Assembly: GCF_000224145.3 (NCBI RefSeq)
Contig: NC_020173.2
Span: forward strand, 67,001-131,000
Source: Ciona intestinalis
Taxonomy: Eukaryota; Chordata; Ascidiacea; Phlebobranchia; Cionidae
DNA: 64,000 nucleotides
Direction: 5' to 3'
The notes beneath the pieces were generated by a model, which ran no database searches, was not told where the DNA came from, and saw nothing but the letters and a program-made list of their open reading frames with translations. The stretch's first letter is position 1, and each line of letters begins with the position of its first letter. This document shows, one piece after another, positions 39,301-54,300 of the stretch. The position numbers were made by a program, and so were the translations under genes.

Positions 39301-42300
39301 AATCGTACAGTATTATTTCGTGTTATTTACGTACATTCCTATTTATAAATACACTTAATAATCAAAATTAACAATGATTTTAAACTGTCCCATCTTATCC
39401 TGTGTGTTTTTTGGGCTGTGGAAAAGTTAACGGTTAACCGGTTAACCGAACCTATTCGGTTAACCGCTAACGAAAAGTTCAAGTCGTTAACCGAACTATG
39501 ACGTCATAGGGCATAAACGTATATCAATATCTGTCTTATTTACACGAAAGGCACGTGTTCGTGTTCGTTGATTGTTGTTTTGCAATAAGACAGAGTGCGC
39601 AGGGACGCTGTTGCTTTGATCGTGCCCTACAACGGCGATTACGTCGCCAATCTTGATTGGTAATACCGCAGGCTAACTAGTTTTGCAACATTATATTGGT
39701 GTAATACACAACTTGAATGTTTTCCTCAGCCAAGCAGCGTGTTTATTACGAAAAAGCAGGCATTCACACGTGGATTCATTGCATCATAATAGCGATTGTT
39801 TGACCTGGCAATTGATTACGACATAATAGCAATTCACACGTTAATAACTGCGTCATAATTGCAATTCACACGTTGATTATTTAGACGGCAGGTGTTTTAA
39901 AACAGGTTTGAATATGAATAAGAAAGCATTACTTTAACGTTAAGAACGTTTGCCCGTGTATTGCAAGCATAGTCCATACGTTCGTCGTAAAGTTGCCTTC
40001 AAATTCGCGAAAGAAAAGCGATAAACAAGACGCTTTTATTAGGATTACATTTGTATCGGTTAACCGGTTAACCGGTTAAAACTGAACGGTTAACAATTGA
40101 ACAAAAATAGGGAAAATCCACAGCCCTAGTGTTTTCGAATTTGTAAAATTTCACTTGTTGAGCGGATCGCTAAACTCCTTGTGTGTTTTATTATATGTTA
40201 TTAAATTGGTGTCAATTAATAAAGGAATGATGGTACTAATTCGTGGTATTACCCAAAAACCGACACCTATTTTTATTTTGGAAATATTTGGCAATATGTG
40301 CTTAAGTGTCCCATCTTCCCCCATTGTACTATACACCTCATTTTAGTATTTAACTTTACCAGTGACTGTTATTTGTGTCGTTATATTTTAAGTCTCCAAA
40401 TTATGATAACTCACTAGTGACGGGTGCGTTGGGAGTAACCGCCGTTAAATATCTTGTAAAATACAACCACAATGATACCCACACTAGTATAACGAATGCG
40501 TGATCCACGAACAGACACTTAATGTTTATAAAACACAAATTTAAATATATTTTTACCTGAGCTAAATTCGTTATTGGTGGAGGCCATCAGACCACAAGGT
40601 CCATAACTTTCTACAACTACACTGTAATTGTTGAGCGGTCGAAGTCTTGTTGTAAAAGCAAATATGTATATGTTTCGCCCGTCAGCTGGTATCGTTACAT
40701 TTTCTATTCTGTTTGAAATGTTATTCATGAGATGAGCGATGTAGGATAATGAGGAGCCCTGGCCAGGATGAAACGTCACAGAAGATAAGAATGTGACGTC
40801 AACGGTTATGTCTGTGATATTTGCAACGTCGGGATCTATAAAATATATAAGAATGGTTGATTAGTTGATTACCATTGGCGTATTCTCGTTTTGCGTGACA
40901 ACTCATGCTCATCGTGGATAGTTACGCGATGGTAATTCTAAAATATAAAAAAACTTACACGTGCAAAACTTGATTGTACGCGGTTGGCCTTCTGTCTCAT
41001 TAGATAATGTTTTTGCTTCAAGGTTGTATTCGGTACCAGGTAGAAGAGAGCCTGGTGGTAGGTGGTGCACGCTTACATTTGCAGGGCTGGAATACGTCTG
41101 GAAAGATTGTGTTATGTGCTGAATTAAACAACAAGCATGCAAGTGGTGTATGTATTCGAACTATAAAAATACCAATCTGTGAAAATGCACGACAAATAAA
41201 ACAATATTAAAAGTTGGCGCGGTTTAATAAGCATGACCAAACAAAAACTTTTAATTACAAAAAGAAGGGCAATCAAATTTACAACCATTCACTGAAGGCT
41301 ATAAAATACCTGCACTGTCGTGTTTTTGTAAAGCGTAGGATATATTGTTACGACATATTGCCCGTCATAAAAAGGTGGAGTTTCCACTGTAATGGTCGTG
41401 CTCCCATTCTGGTTTGTTTTCACGGACAAGTTCGTTACATTGGGTGCTGGTACTAAGATATAAATAATATAATCAAATGGGAAAACATACCTTATAGATA
41501 CAATTTTTGGTAAATAACAATAATTATATTTATCTTTTACACTGCTACAGTTAAGATAACTTTTTTGTACAGACCTAAAGGCGGGAAATTAAAAGTAAAA
41601 AAAAACATTTGTTTAAATCACAAAATGATAAAAATCGTAAAAAATATTTGGTTAAAAATCGTCGTCGTAAAATCTAGTAAACATACAATTTCAGTCGGGC
41701 CGTAATCGGAAAACAATTGTTTTATTTGAAAATCAATGTGAGTAAAGACACTACCCGTGCAACAAAGGTGTTGCATGGCTAGTTTTACCGCTTGTATAAA
41801 CGCATCGTGCCTTTATAAACGCAGGTATGATAGTACGAATTCGTGGTATTACCCAAAAACCGTCTTTATATTTTGATTTTGGAAATATTGGGCAATAGGT
41901 GCATACGGTGTTACCCCACTCTACTATATATAATAATTCTTACCAATACCGACTGGAAATAAAGTCGTTTCACTTCTCTTGTTCCGTTTAACAGTTGTTA
42001 TATGAACAATGTATGAAACACCGGTTTGTACTTCACGATCAAATGTGGCTGACAAGTCACTTCCATCAACTAAAATAATGTTAAATATAATTCCAATGAG
42101 GTTAAACCTGGCCCGTCCTCTCTTCAAAGAACAACGGCGCAACGAAATGAACAAACATACTCAAACTAAAATCACTGTTATAAACATTACTTACCAGAAC
42201 CAGTGCCCAAAAGCAACAACAGCCCGTTAATCAATATAAGGGCTAAATATATCATTATACCTATACTATAAACTTAATCTAGCTAAAGTAAGTAATCTTC

Positions 42301-45300
42301 AACGAAACAGTTGCATCCCTTACGTTATGTCGCTTCCAATAAGTATGGTACTCTCTCTTACGCGTCATTGATACAGATAATGCCCGCGGGTGATGCGTCA
42401 CGACATAGTACTCGACATAGCGGTATAGACCGATGCAATAGATGGGAAAATTACCTGTTTGTGTAAGATTACGTTGACCCAACACTAGATTTGGCTCATT
42501 ATCGGATGTGATCGTGACGACATAAGAATCGGCAAAAGATATAGGATTGAAGGAAACAGATACAGATGATGACCTAATACTGAGTTCTGCGCTAACGACC
42601 GAAGCGGGAACTAATAAAAAAATGGAACAAATATTTAAACAGAGGACCTTAACAGTTTCATACATGTAATGTTTATACACATAAATAACGTTTCAGCATT
42701 TTTTTCTTACCCGTTGTATCATTAAAAGTTGCGACATTGCCACTAATTTCACGAACAACGTAATTGGTCTGTACTCTATAATGGTGACCAGGAGGTAAAT
42801 CGGTAAAGATGTGATAAAACGAAGTGCTCCATGGTTTGTTTATTTCTTGCACAACTCCATAAGGCCGATCCAACCGTTCAAGAACAATTCTAAATAAACC
42901 ACAGCCTCATCACAACGTAATTGGCCTATTGCTTCACCCAGAAAAATTAACAAAGAAATAATTTGAAGTATGACAATGTAAAGATATGTGCGTGTCTGAG
43001 ATAAACGTTTAATAGAAATATAATGGTGTGGGGAAGTTGCAACTTTTCAGCACATACAGTTATGTATTTTAAAAATTCCAACTATTTGACGATTTTATGG
43101 GTAATACTATTAATTTGAACTACCATAACTTTATAACTAGACAATACTTACAAATTGAAATATATAAAAAAAACCCAAAGTACGATTTAGTGATTGGCAC
43201 ACTTATGTCAGAGCAGGGTAAAATGGTAAGGAATTACCCCGCCTTTTTAAAAATATAGGGCAATATGTAGGCTACTACCCTACTATACATTTATTGTATA
43301 GATTGGGTGAACTTAAATATAATTATAATAAATACGCAGCTACTAACGTGACGTTGTCAACAGGTAGATCAGGTAGTGTTAACTGAATGGTGAGCGATGA
43401 GTTAGTTGTAGATATATTGCCTACTGGCACAGGGATGTCTCCTGTCAACATAATGTGTTAGTTGGTTACCAAGAGTTTTCATTTTTAGCAATGTGTACTT
43501 GTTCGAACAGTAGCTTGCGATGGTGGTCCTACAACTTTGTTGCTGATTGCAGATATTGATATATTATAGTTAGTTGAAGGTGAGGCGTTAACCAGAGCTA
43601 CACTGTAGGTGTTTTCTGAAGTGTCTGGGATAGTTTGTTGATCTACTATTGATTGAGTTGGTTCGCCACTGAATAGAGTTATTCTAAAGAACAAAGAAAT
43701 ATGGTCTACCAATAATGAAATATTTTTTTGCTGTAATCTGAAAGAAATGTTTTTTGTTTGTCAATTAAAAGTCAATTGTGCCAAGGTGTCATTAACCATT
43801 GTGCCACTGTGTGAAACAGGTTACATCTTAGCAACCATTGGTTAAGATTAATATGTTTTCAGTGTTGAATTCACAAACACCTTGACACAGTTGACAAAAT
43901 AAAGAGGAATTTTACAAACAAAGAATAATCTAACACAAGTATTTAAACCTATACGCATCCAAAATTCCTGTTGGTTTTGTAAAAGTCACGGACACATTCC
44001 AAAGATATCCCTGAATGGTTTGTAGCAGTACAGCCTCTGGCTCTGTGATGTTATAAAAATGGTTGTAGTTTAACAATCTTAGACATTTTCACTGGTAGTA
44101 GTTTACCCAAAGTGAAATATTCAATTGTAGGATGACCAAACACTTTAGTTGTTTCTGATTGTGCTTGGAATTCGTATGTTGCGCCTCGTGTTAAGTTTGT
44201 GAAGGTAAAAGCTATGTTTGTTGAGTTTGAACGCAGATAGTGAGATGATCCACTGTAAAAAATTAACTTTTCAAACAATAATACATGGTTTCTTATGATT
44301 GGTTTAAACCAGAGGTTCTTTATTTTTTCAGCACCCTGGCTCAGGTATTCAGCGACCCTCTCCATGACCAAATAGTATGGGTATACTTACCGTTGCCAGT
44401 GTTGTGGGTTAATGTGTCGTTAGGCAAGACACTTTTAAGAAATTACTCAGAGGGGGTTGGAAACTAAAGAAACTCTAAGTTAAACAGTATTAAACTGACT
44501 TAAATAAAGAATAATAGTCTACTTACTTTATGGTAACAACATAATGATCAATGTGCATTTCTTCTACCCGATTTACCTTCACATATACTGTATTGTTAGA
44601 TGAAGTTATATCGGTAAAGGTGACAGGGGGTGGGGGCGCTGCAAAAAATAATATTGTCATTATTTTTTTTTATTGTTTTATTTTCAATATGATAACGTAT
44701 CAATTTGTATTTTTGTTTCAATTTGATAAGAAAGATTATATTATACATCAGCAACGAACAGATGGGAGCAAAACAACAATTGATAAATTAAATCTAGATT
44801 AGAGAATGTGAAAAAAATCTAGTTTTAAAACCATAACACAATATATTATTTAATTAATAAAATTACAACCTGTGTTTGATTAAATAAGAAAAAATAATAA
44901 AAAGATAAAACCATAAAAATTCAACGTAGGTTTGTTTATGCATTAATCAAACACAAGAGATTGACAACCAACATGCTATGAAGAACCGTCCCCTGGCATG
45001 ATAAGAACCAAACATTTTGTTTTTAGTTTTGTTAAAATGGTGATCAACTTTTGCATGGTTGTCAGTTACGTTTTATGCATTAACTAATGCGAGCTTATTC
45101 ACATCGCAGATTAATCTTTGTACATTTAGTTTACATTATTGCTGATGGAAGCGCAGTTTCATGAACACAATCCCTGTTGGCAGCAATCGTTACTTTCAAC
45201 TAAGAGGCAGGCAGAATATTAATTGCGCTAAAAGGACAGCAGGATAAAAAGTTTAATGGCCTCTGCTATATTGTGACATAAAAAAGACTCACGGATTTGA

Positions 45301-48300
45301 AAATGGGCGTAAGCTGCTTCTCCTCTTAACCCACTCTCAGCCACTGTTGTAATGATGAAAGTGTAATTATATGAAGGTTTTAACATGTTACTTGTTAGTA
45401 CAGTCATGCTCTCATGATCTTCATAGTCAGAATAGGTAGTTCGATTAAACCTTTCAAGAACCTTCGAAAAAAATAATGTTTTGAATTTAAGTAATATTAA
45501 GAAAAGATGTCATAACACAACTTTAAATTACATCGTTAATTAACATAAAGAATATTATATCTAGAGTGCTTATTGAGCCTTCAAAATTTAATAGGTAAGT
45601 TTATTTTTCTAACCAACAAAAAAGTGCGCAAAATACACAACATGTATATTCAGTAGAAAACTTTAAAGTCTCTCTGATTCAAAGTTATTACGCAAAAGCC
45701 TAAGAATATGCTTGTAATGCATGTTACATACAGCGAGGTTATACAATCAAACCTGGTTTATATTTAATAAAACTCACAATAGTAATATTCTCTGCCTGTG
45801 TTAGGAGAATTTCAAAGTATTCACTTCTTCCCAAAGCTTCTGTGAACCTTAATGTTGCATTATCACTTCCTGTTTCCACAGTCCCGTATCTAACTGTACT
45901 TGGTTCTGTAACATAAACATGAGCGTCTGCGGTGTGTAACCTAATGGATGATTGGTTTTTGTTTTTTCTTCATAACTGGTACTTTGGACAACTTGGGTTG
46001 GAGCAGTTACAGTCAAGTCCCTTGCTCAAGGACACACATGCTGGTGACAAGGTAGCAGAATCAGAATTTATTTTAAACCAAAAATTGTCCCATGCAGAAG
46101 CTTAGATTGTTACACAGGGTATGCTAATATACAATTAGTAAAGATGACATTGGCAATGAGACACATTTACAAATAACAACATAGTGTCAGTAATTTACAA
46201 ATTTAAAATCAACCTACCCAGATTAACTTCTCCAATATACTTTGGCTTTCCCACAAGCGAGATGCCGTGATGGGGAACAACATATACCGTGTAGGATTCT
46301 CCAGGAGTTAGGTTATGGAATGTATGATTTAAAGCTTGGGAAGTGTTTACCAGCCATTCATGCATTTGAATAACTTCCTGAGGTCGGCGTTTGCTGGAAA
46401 TCACCAAATCAAGCTGAACAATATCATGTAGATTAAAATTTGTTGAAAAGTCAATTGCTACATCAGTTGGTCCAATCACTGTTACATTGCCTTGTCCAGG
46501 GTCATTTAGAGAATCTACAAAACATATGTTTAGTTCATTTTTTCCAAGTTAATTAATTTTAGTTGTGGACTAACCAGTGGTTGTGATGTAGGTTGTGGGT
46601 AAGCTTTCTTTTCCATTAGATCGTGAAAACAAATGCAGAATATATGATGTGTTGGCACTCGGTGGAACAGCAAATTGGGCAGTATACTAAAAATAAATAA
46701 TATTTATAGCTTTATGTATTTACATGCCACCTCACATTAAAAAAATATTCCGAGCTAAATATTTTTTCTATTCTAGATTCAAAATAGTAAAAAGTTTACC
46801 GTTCCATTAACATTTATTTTATGTTTTGGAATAATCATCTCTTCTTGTATTAACATAGGATGGTTAAGTTTGACAACATAAGCTCTGTATGAATCTAAAA
46901 TGTTTTGAGCAGGTGGGAAATGTAAAGTAATGCTTCCAACTGAAGAAGAAATGTTTCCCCCAACCACACTACTTGGGCCTGTAAAATTAATACAGTTTTA
47001 GTCATGCAAAGAATACAATGGGTGTTGCAAAAAAATTAAATAAATTATTGATAGAAAAACAACGATCCTTTAAAAACAACTAATTTTTTTTAGTTAACCA
47101 TAAAAAATGTATTAAAAAACTGGACAATACAATATTTTGTATCAGATTTAAAATCATGAGTTCTATTGTGTTTTAAAAAATTGAATTTGTTCACGTTTTT
47201 TGCACAAGTCAATGGAAAACGGTACTTTAAATTGCCTATATTTATAAAATAAGTAAAATATCTTTTAAAACATTTATATATTTTATTTAAGTAAAGTAAC
47301 ATAATTACAATCACAAAAATACTATACATTATTAACAATATTTTTTACCTAAAAGGTAAAATTTAACCGGAACAATATCTTATATTTTAATGGGAAATAT
47401 GTTACTTTTAAATGTGACATTAAACCAGTAATTGATGACAATTACAAAAAAAAAAATTATTAAAGAAATAGCTAATGAGCTTACGAATGACAGCTGTTCC
47501 AAGTTCTCCTGGTGGCGATTGCTCAGTACTTGTTGAAACAATGTAAGTGACAATATACTTTGCCCCTGGTACCAATCCTTTGTGGAATTCAGTCTGTGAG
47601 AATACAATTATAAGCTTGGGAAAGTCTATTATTTCTCAACAGAAAACATACCTCTAAATTGCTGCTGTTTGCAAGTATAACATTTGTCTGTAAAATGTTG
47701 CTGCTGTCATTTGAAAGGGCCAAGTTAACAAAAATTCGTTCGAATCCATTCACAGGTTTCATATTCACGACAATGGTGTTGTTTTTAGTTACAGTTATTT
47801 TACCTGCATCAACTGACACATCATCTGAAAAAATACAAAAAATAGTTTCACAATTATAATAATGTTTCATTGGAAATTTGAAGTTTGTTAAAAATTACCT
47901 GTGTAAAATATTGATATTACTGCAATGGTTTAACATTGCACTGATTTATTTATGGAAAAAATGACATTTATCATCACAATTTATATATCCTCGTATTGGG
48001 GGCAACTGTGTTACAACATCTGTGTTTTATTGCACACCATAATGCTTAAACCTAGCTCCCACCAAAATTTGATGACTAATTGGTATTTTTTATAAACACA
48101 CAGTTCCAACTCAACTCACTTGTTCTGAAGGTAAAAGAAGCTGTTGGACTGTTCTTATTGTAACTTAAAGAAACCACGGACAACGTATAGTTTGTTGATG
48201 GATCAAGATTATTAAAGGCAAGAAAATGTTCTCCAATTTGATTTGAAGATGCAACCTAAACGTTGTGTATTTGTATTAAACACAGCTGTATCTGTTCAAT

Positions 48301-51300
48301 TTTTTTATTTTTGCCATAGAAAAACACAACTTACATATTTAAACATCAAGACACTTGTGGGTTCATTATCCTTTGTTATATAGATAAAGTATCGATCAGT
48401 TACACCTTCTGCAGGTTCAAATGTAACATTGACTTGGTTGCTTGTTGGTTTTAGAGTTGCATTTGATATCTTTGCAGGATCTGTTGAATTTTAAAATGTT
48501 TAGTTTTGAAAATAAGGCAGTTATGCAGGTAAATCTGAAAATATACAAACCAACAACAAATTCTTCAATTTCATTCCACAAACTTTCGACTCCGCTGACA
48601 GTGTTTGAAATGTATACGAAGTAATGTTCGCCATATGTCAAGTTGTTAAAGCTAACAAAAAAAAACAAGTTTTACCACGGTGTCATACACTATACCACAT
48701 TATGCACCATCATTAAGACTAAAAGAAAGCACCAACAAATAAAGACTCTAACAAATTTAATTTTAAGATTATTCATAAACAACTACAACATTTTAAACAG
48801 CACTAATTATTAATGCAGTACTCGTACATGCTGGTGGGAGGGTTTTGACCAGGAAGTGTGGCATTAAGTGAAATAGAAGTGTTAGACGCTGGCTTCACAA
48901 AAACATGGTAATGTCCAATCCATCCAGCTGCATCTCTGTTGTCAGGGGGAGTAACAATAACTTCAACCGAACGATTGGGAAACAAAGTAATTGACCCACC
49001 AGCAGGAATTGGTTTTTCTGAAAGATGTTTATAGCCTTTTTAATTTTCATTTATGCACCATACAAAAATTATCTATTCTTGTGTGGCAGGGAATCATAAC
49101 TGGTGGTATTGGCTCCAAAAGCAGTGGTTTCATACAATTGTTAATTTAGACACATTCTGATAATGATAGCTCCATTTATCTCCAAATCTAGTAGTCAGAG
49201 TACTAACCAGTTGTCATATTGAATGTTGTAGGGTAGCTGGTTCTGTGTTTACTGTATGATTTCGCTTCACCAACATAAACAGTATCAGGTATAAGATTTC
49301 GAAACACATGATGCAGCAAAGTTTGTATTTGACGTAGAGTATAATGTAAAGTGGCATTGTCAACAGTTTTATGCTCTTCCCCTTGCTTGTGCACAGATAA
49401 AGTAAACCTATCTGCAATTCCATCAGGTGGGGTGAAACTAATATCACCGGTGGTTGCTGTCATAACTATGACTGGATTAATTTTTCCTGGCCCTGTTAAA
49501 ATAAATTAACTGTACTAATTTGCTGTCATTTAGCAGATTAATGCAAACTTGTAAGACTGGTGTCCAATTTTATAATTTTGGCACACTCACATGTTATTAT
49601 ACTTGTAACTTTGTGGACAATTGCACTTTTTGTATAACTGGGATGAACAGGTTATTAATGACCACTAAGGTAGGTCAATATCTGTTAAGTGCCTTGCCTA
49701 AATACATTTTCATAGCTTTTATATTTTGAGATTTTTTTGTTGCGGCATCAATATAATAAAACAATTTTACACAGAACAAAATAAAAATAGTCGTTCTTAC
49801 TTAGAGTAACGCTTCCAATGATGTTTTTTACACTTTGAAGGTTTTCATGTTTTGATTTGGCAGATACAATGTAGGTTTGACCATCTATAAGTCGAATGAA
49901 TTGTGTTTGTGGTGTATCACTTTGAGAAACCTCTTTCATAGCAACAGTTTGATTTGGTGAAAAGTCATAGCTAATACTAATAACATAGCTTGTAACTGGA
50001 ACAGAAGTTATTGGCTGCAAACGAACATGCACTGTGTTACTCTCATCCACAGATACATTTCCAATTGGTGGTAATAAAGGCAACGGATCCACTGTTTAAA
50101 TATAAGAATTTTGGTAAAAACAATACAAAAAATATTAACCAATGTTTCGTATTTGTGTTACCTGTGGCAGTTCTAAATATTGCAGGATTACTACTTAGTC
50201 CATTGTTTTGTGTAACTACAATAACAGAATAGTTTGTATTTGATTCCAGACCAACAAACGAATATTCATATTCTGTCTTTCCAGCGCTTGCAGGAATAAT
50301 GTCGATCTAAATGAAATTTTGTTGTATGTTTTTTGTTGAAGAATTTGTTGAAAAAACTTACTTTTCCAACAGATGTAACATCAGCAGTTGGAACAATGTA
50401 TATTCGATAACTTTCCGCATATCCTTTTGCAGCAAAGAAAGTTATGTTGACTGAAGACAATGTATGGAGCACTCTGCCTGTAACTGTGGCTGGACCTGGA
50501 AATAACAAATTTCTTAAAGTATTATGTTTTATTAATTTAGTAAACAAACTTACTGATGGTTATTGGTCCAAATGGGTAGGGTTTACCATCTACTCCATTT
50601 ATAGTTGCTGAAACTCTCCCAGTATATCTCTCACCAGGGGTTAGGTTGCGGAAAACAGCAAGAATTGTTTCCTCCAGAGATGCCTTTGTCTACCAGAAAA
50701 AAACAAGAATATAAGTTTTCTCTTTAAATTAATTGTTCAAAAACTTACATTTAGCACCATACCATCAACTGGTTTAGAATTGTTAGAACTAAATAATGTA
50801 ACATTATACTGCAAGTGCTGGGTGAGGTCTGGCCAGATTGTTACACTCAGTTGATCGCTGGAGGGAAGAGCGGTAACGAATCGAGGTTCCGGGATTGGAG
50901 CTAAATATCGTAACAATGAAAGATTTAATTTTTAAAAAAGGAGAAATCTGTACTATGAGTACAATGCTCAGTTGAACCGCTTTTATAATGTTGGTAAAAC
51001 TTGATTGCTTCTGCTGTTTTTCTTTATATTTGATACAATCATATTTTATTAACACACTTTATGTTTGCTAGACCTAGAGTTTACAGGCATTATCCAACAA
51101 TATTAGTAAATACTTTAATATTTAAATAATAAAGCATGAATTACAGTTTTATTAAACATAATTTTAAAACTTGTAAATTAATTGCGGCAAGTATATACAA
51201 ATCGAAAATTTAACTAAAATTACAACATTATAAATAAATAATGTACATAAATGAATATGTACAAAATTACTTGTTTTTATAAAAAAGTTTTTTCTTGTGC

Positions 51301-54300
51301 TTTCCACTCCATTACTATCTGTCCAAATAGTAAATTGATATTCTGTTTCAGGAGTTAGATCCGTGAATTCATAATTTGGCAATTCACTTTCAATGTTTGT
51401 TGTGTTCTGTTCATCACTTCGGTTAAACCAAATTCTAAAAATTACACCATGTTTAAATGTGCCACAACATATGGTTTTATGTATGTTCAAAATTGCAGTT
51501 ACAAGTCAACATTTTAGAAGGACCACCCTCAAACCTCTAGCAACCAACTCCTAATCATCAACACTCCATTTTGTTGGCTTGAAATTTTCAACTTAAATTT
51601 GAGGCTTTGAACAGTAAGTTTTAGATTGCAAACTGTATAAATAATAAGAAAGAATAAATAATATTATTGGAAATACTAACATGTATTGATCAACTATTCC
51701 CAGAGGTGGAGTACATCTTATTCGTATAGTTACTGCTGTGCTTGATGAATTTAAACTTTCTATGGGGCTCGGTGCTAGAAGAAAGATAATAAAATATGTG
51801 TTTGCTGTAGATAACCAAGTATTTTAAAAAGAAAACTTTAACACTTCTTTAAATAACTTACTGGAAGTTGTTTTGAAGCAAATCTGAACTCTATTAGACA
51901 ACATAATGTATCTTTGTTTTTACATTCAAATATAATATATGAATAATTTGGAAGTTCAAAAAAACAAAAAAACTGCTGTTAAACATGAGATGGATAAAAA
52001 TATATATAAAGATAAAATATAGACATAAATATAATATACCCTATCTTTAATTCACAAAGAATTATAGTTCAGAAAGTTAAAGCAAACGAGTAAGTTTATG
52101 ATTAGAGATAGAAAACAGTACTTACGAACAACATAGGTTCCAATTGGAACTCGAGCACTTGTCCAGTTCTTATACAAAGTTACAATTTCCAGATCATATT
52201 GTTGACCGGGAATTAAATTCTCAAATAGAACATTCAAGTTTGAAGTAGCATTTTCAATATTTACACTGTTTACCGGTTCAGTGGGGTTAGTTGAAAGTAA
52301 AATACGAAGATTGAAAATAAAATCCTTGGTTAGCGGCTCATTTAAAGTGGAACCAGATATCGAAATATTCGTTCTTCCAACAACAACTGTAGTTTGGTTT
52401 ATTTCAGGGGCTGGTATCGCAGCTGAAATATTTCACAAAACTATTTATACTGCGTAATTTTGTTTATTAAAGCATTATAAGCTATGATTGTTTTCTTTTT
52501 TACAATGATAAACATGATCTAAATAAAAAAACAAAAAGTTGTAAAGCAAAAAACTTTTTTTATAAGTGCTCTGTTAAATTGACCAATGTATAAATTACAT
52601 TTACCTGTCGTGAAGCTGACAGTGTTTTCAATGCTAATTAAGCCATGGCTGCGTGCAACCAATGTTACATTGTACTGTTGACCAGGTGAAAGATTCAACA
52701 AAGTTTGACTTGTTACATTAACATTTGTGTTGTGAGTAATGTTGTAAGACTTAATAATGTTTCCCTTTATTAATGATGTTAAATGTATTCTGAAAAAATA
52801 AAAAATTCTCTTTATTTCCTATCTATTCTTCCATTGGAAGATTACCCTTTTAACAACACCATGTGTGGTTGTGCTTTATACCCTTTACCTACTTACGTGT
52901 TAAAAACAATAATAATTATATACATCGGCAATCTTTTGTTTAAATAATTTAAATTATGCGTTTTGCATGAAGACACAATGAACTCTTAAACTGGTATCTT
53001 CCAGTTGTAAGGCAAGTGCTCTAATCAGTGTGCTACAGCATCACTCTCTTGATTGTAAAAGTAAAATGAATAGAATTGCGTATAACATACTCATAGGTTT
53101 CTATTTCCCCATCAGCTTGTTCAAACTTTACTTCTGCATGTGTATAACTTGGAACAACTTCAATAATTTGAACATTATCTGGAGCTAAACAAAATGGTTT
53201 AAATATCTAATTAAAAACCAGCATTCACAAAAAGAAAGACTTACGCATTATCAAATCTCCAACAATGAATTGTTCACCACGAGTACCATTGATTGTAAAA
53301 GCCGATACAACTCTATATTGAGCTCCGAAAGCTACATTTCTTATAACTATAGTCTGGTTTTGTGTCGAAGAGTCTGCAGTAATTTGCTGTTCGGCAACCG
53401 TAAAAGTTGGTCCTCGATACAACCAAATATTATATAAAAAGTTATAATAAATAAATCTTTCCAATTTAACAACTATACTTTGATTACCAAATGATAATAT
53501 CACAGGAAGACGTGGCAAGGCATCACCTGAAAAATGTAGCCTTTACTAAACTGAACTAAGTAGAATTTATTTTATACGTACCAACCGCAAAAATGTGTTC
53601 AACTGCATTTCCCTGTAAGCCATTACTTACAGCAACAATGCGGCAGACATATGTTGTGTTGTATGGCAAAGCAAGCTGCTTTACAGAATATCTTTCTAGC
53701 ACAGACGGATTAGAAGATGTGGAAATAATAGTTGTATTCCATATGCTAATATTGGAGTTGGATTTAGAAAAACATGAAGCTAGATAGTGGTCAACTTTTC
53801 CAGGTGCAGCATTAAACTCAAGGTAACTTTTGCTCTGTCTAAATGACACACCAACATTACTGACTTGTCCAGGAGCTAAAAATTTTAATTTAAAGCATGA
53901 TTACTTTTGTGTGTTATATATATGGAACATGTTTTACTTACAGAGTGTAACACTTCCTACAAGTACAGCTGGACCATGAACACCTTTTATCCAAGAAGCA
54001 GCTGTGACAGAGTATTCTTCCCCATATATTAGATTGATAAAGGTTATGTTCTGCAGTGGAACACTTGATGCAATATACTTGATACCAATTGCATTAGAAT
54101 TATTGGCCAATGAAATGCTAGACATGTATAACTGTGGTGTATAAGTTGCTGGTTGCAATTGAACAACAACAGACGCATTTGCTCCTTGTACTACTGTACT
54201 TGTATTGGAAGGTGGGGGTTGCAGTGCTGGTTTAATATTTAAGTTAGTCTAAATAAAATTCAACTGGCATTACAACTTACTTGTATTTGCAGCTACAGAC

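Noticed and set aside
39412..40128. Possible transposase gene in the hAT-like element
   Set aside because: No substantial ORF on either strand; the element is non-autonomous.
47090..47338. Minus-strand ORF of 82 residues rich in Ile, Phe, Lys, Asn
   Set aside because: Lies in an AT-rich intron and shows no domain; composition alone explains it.
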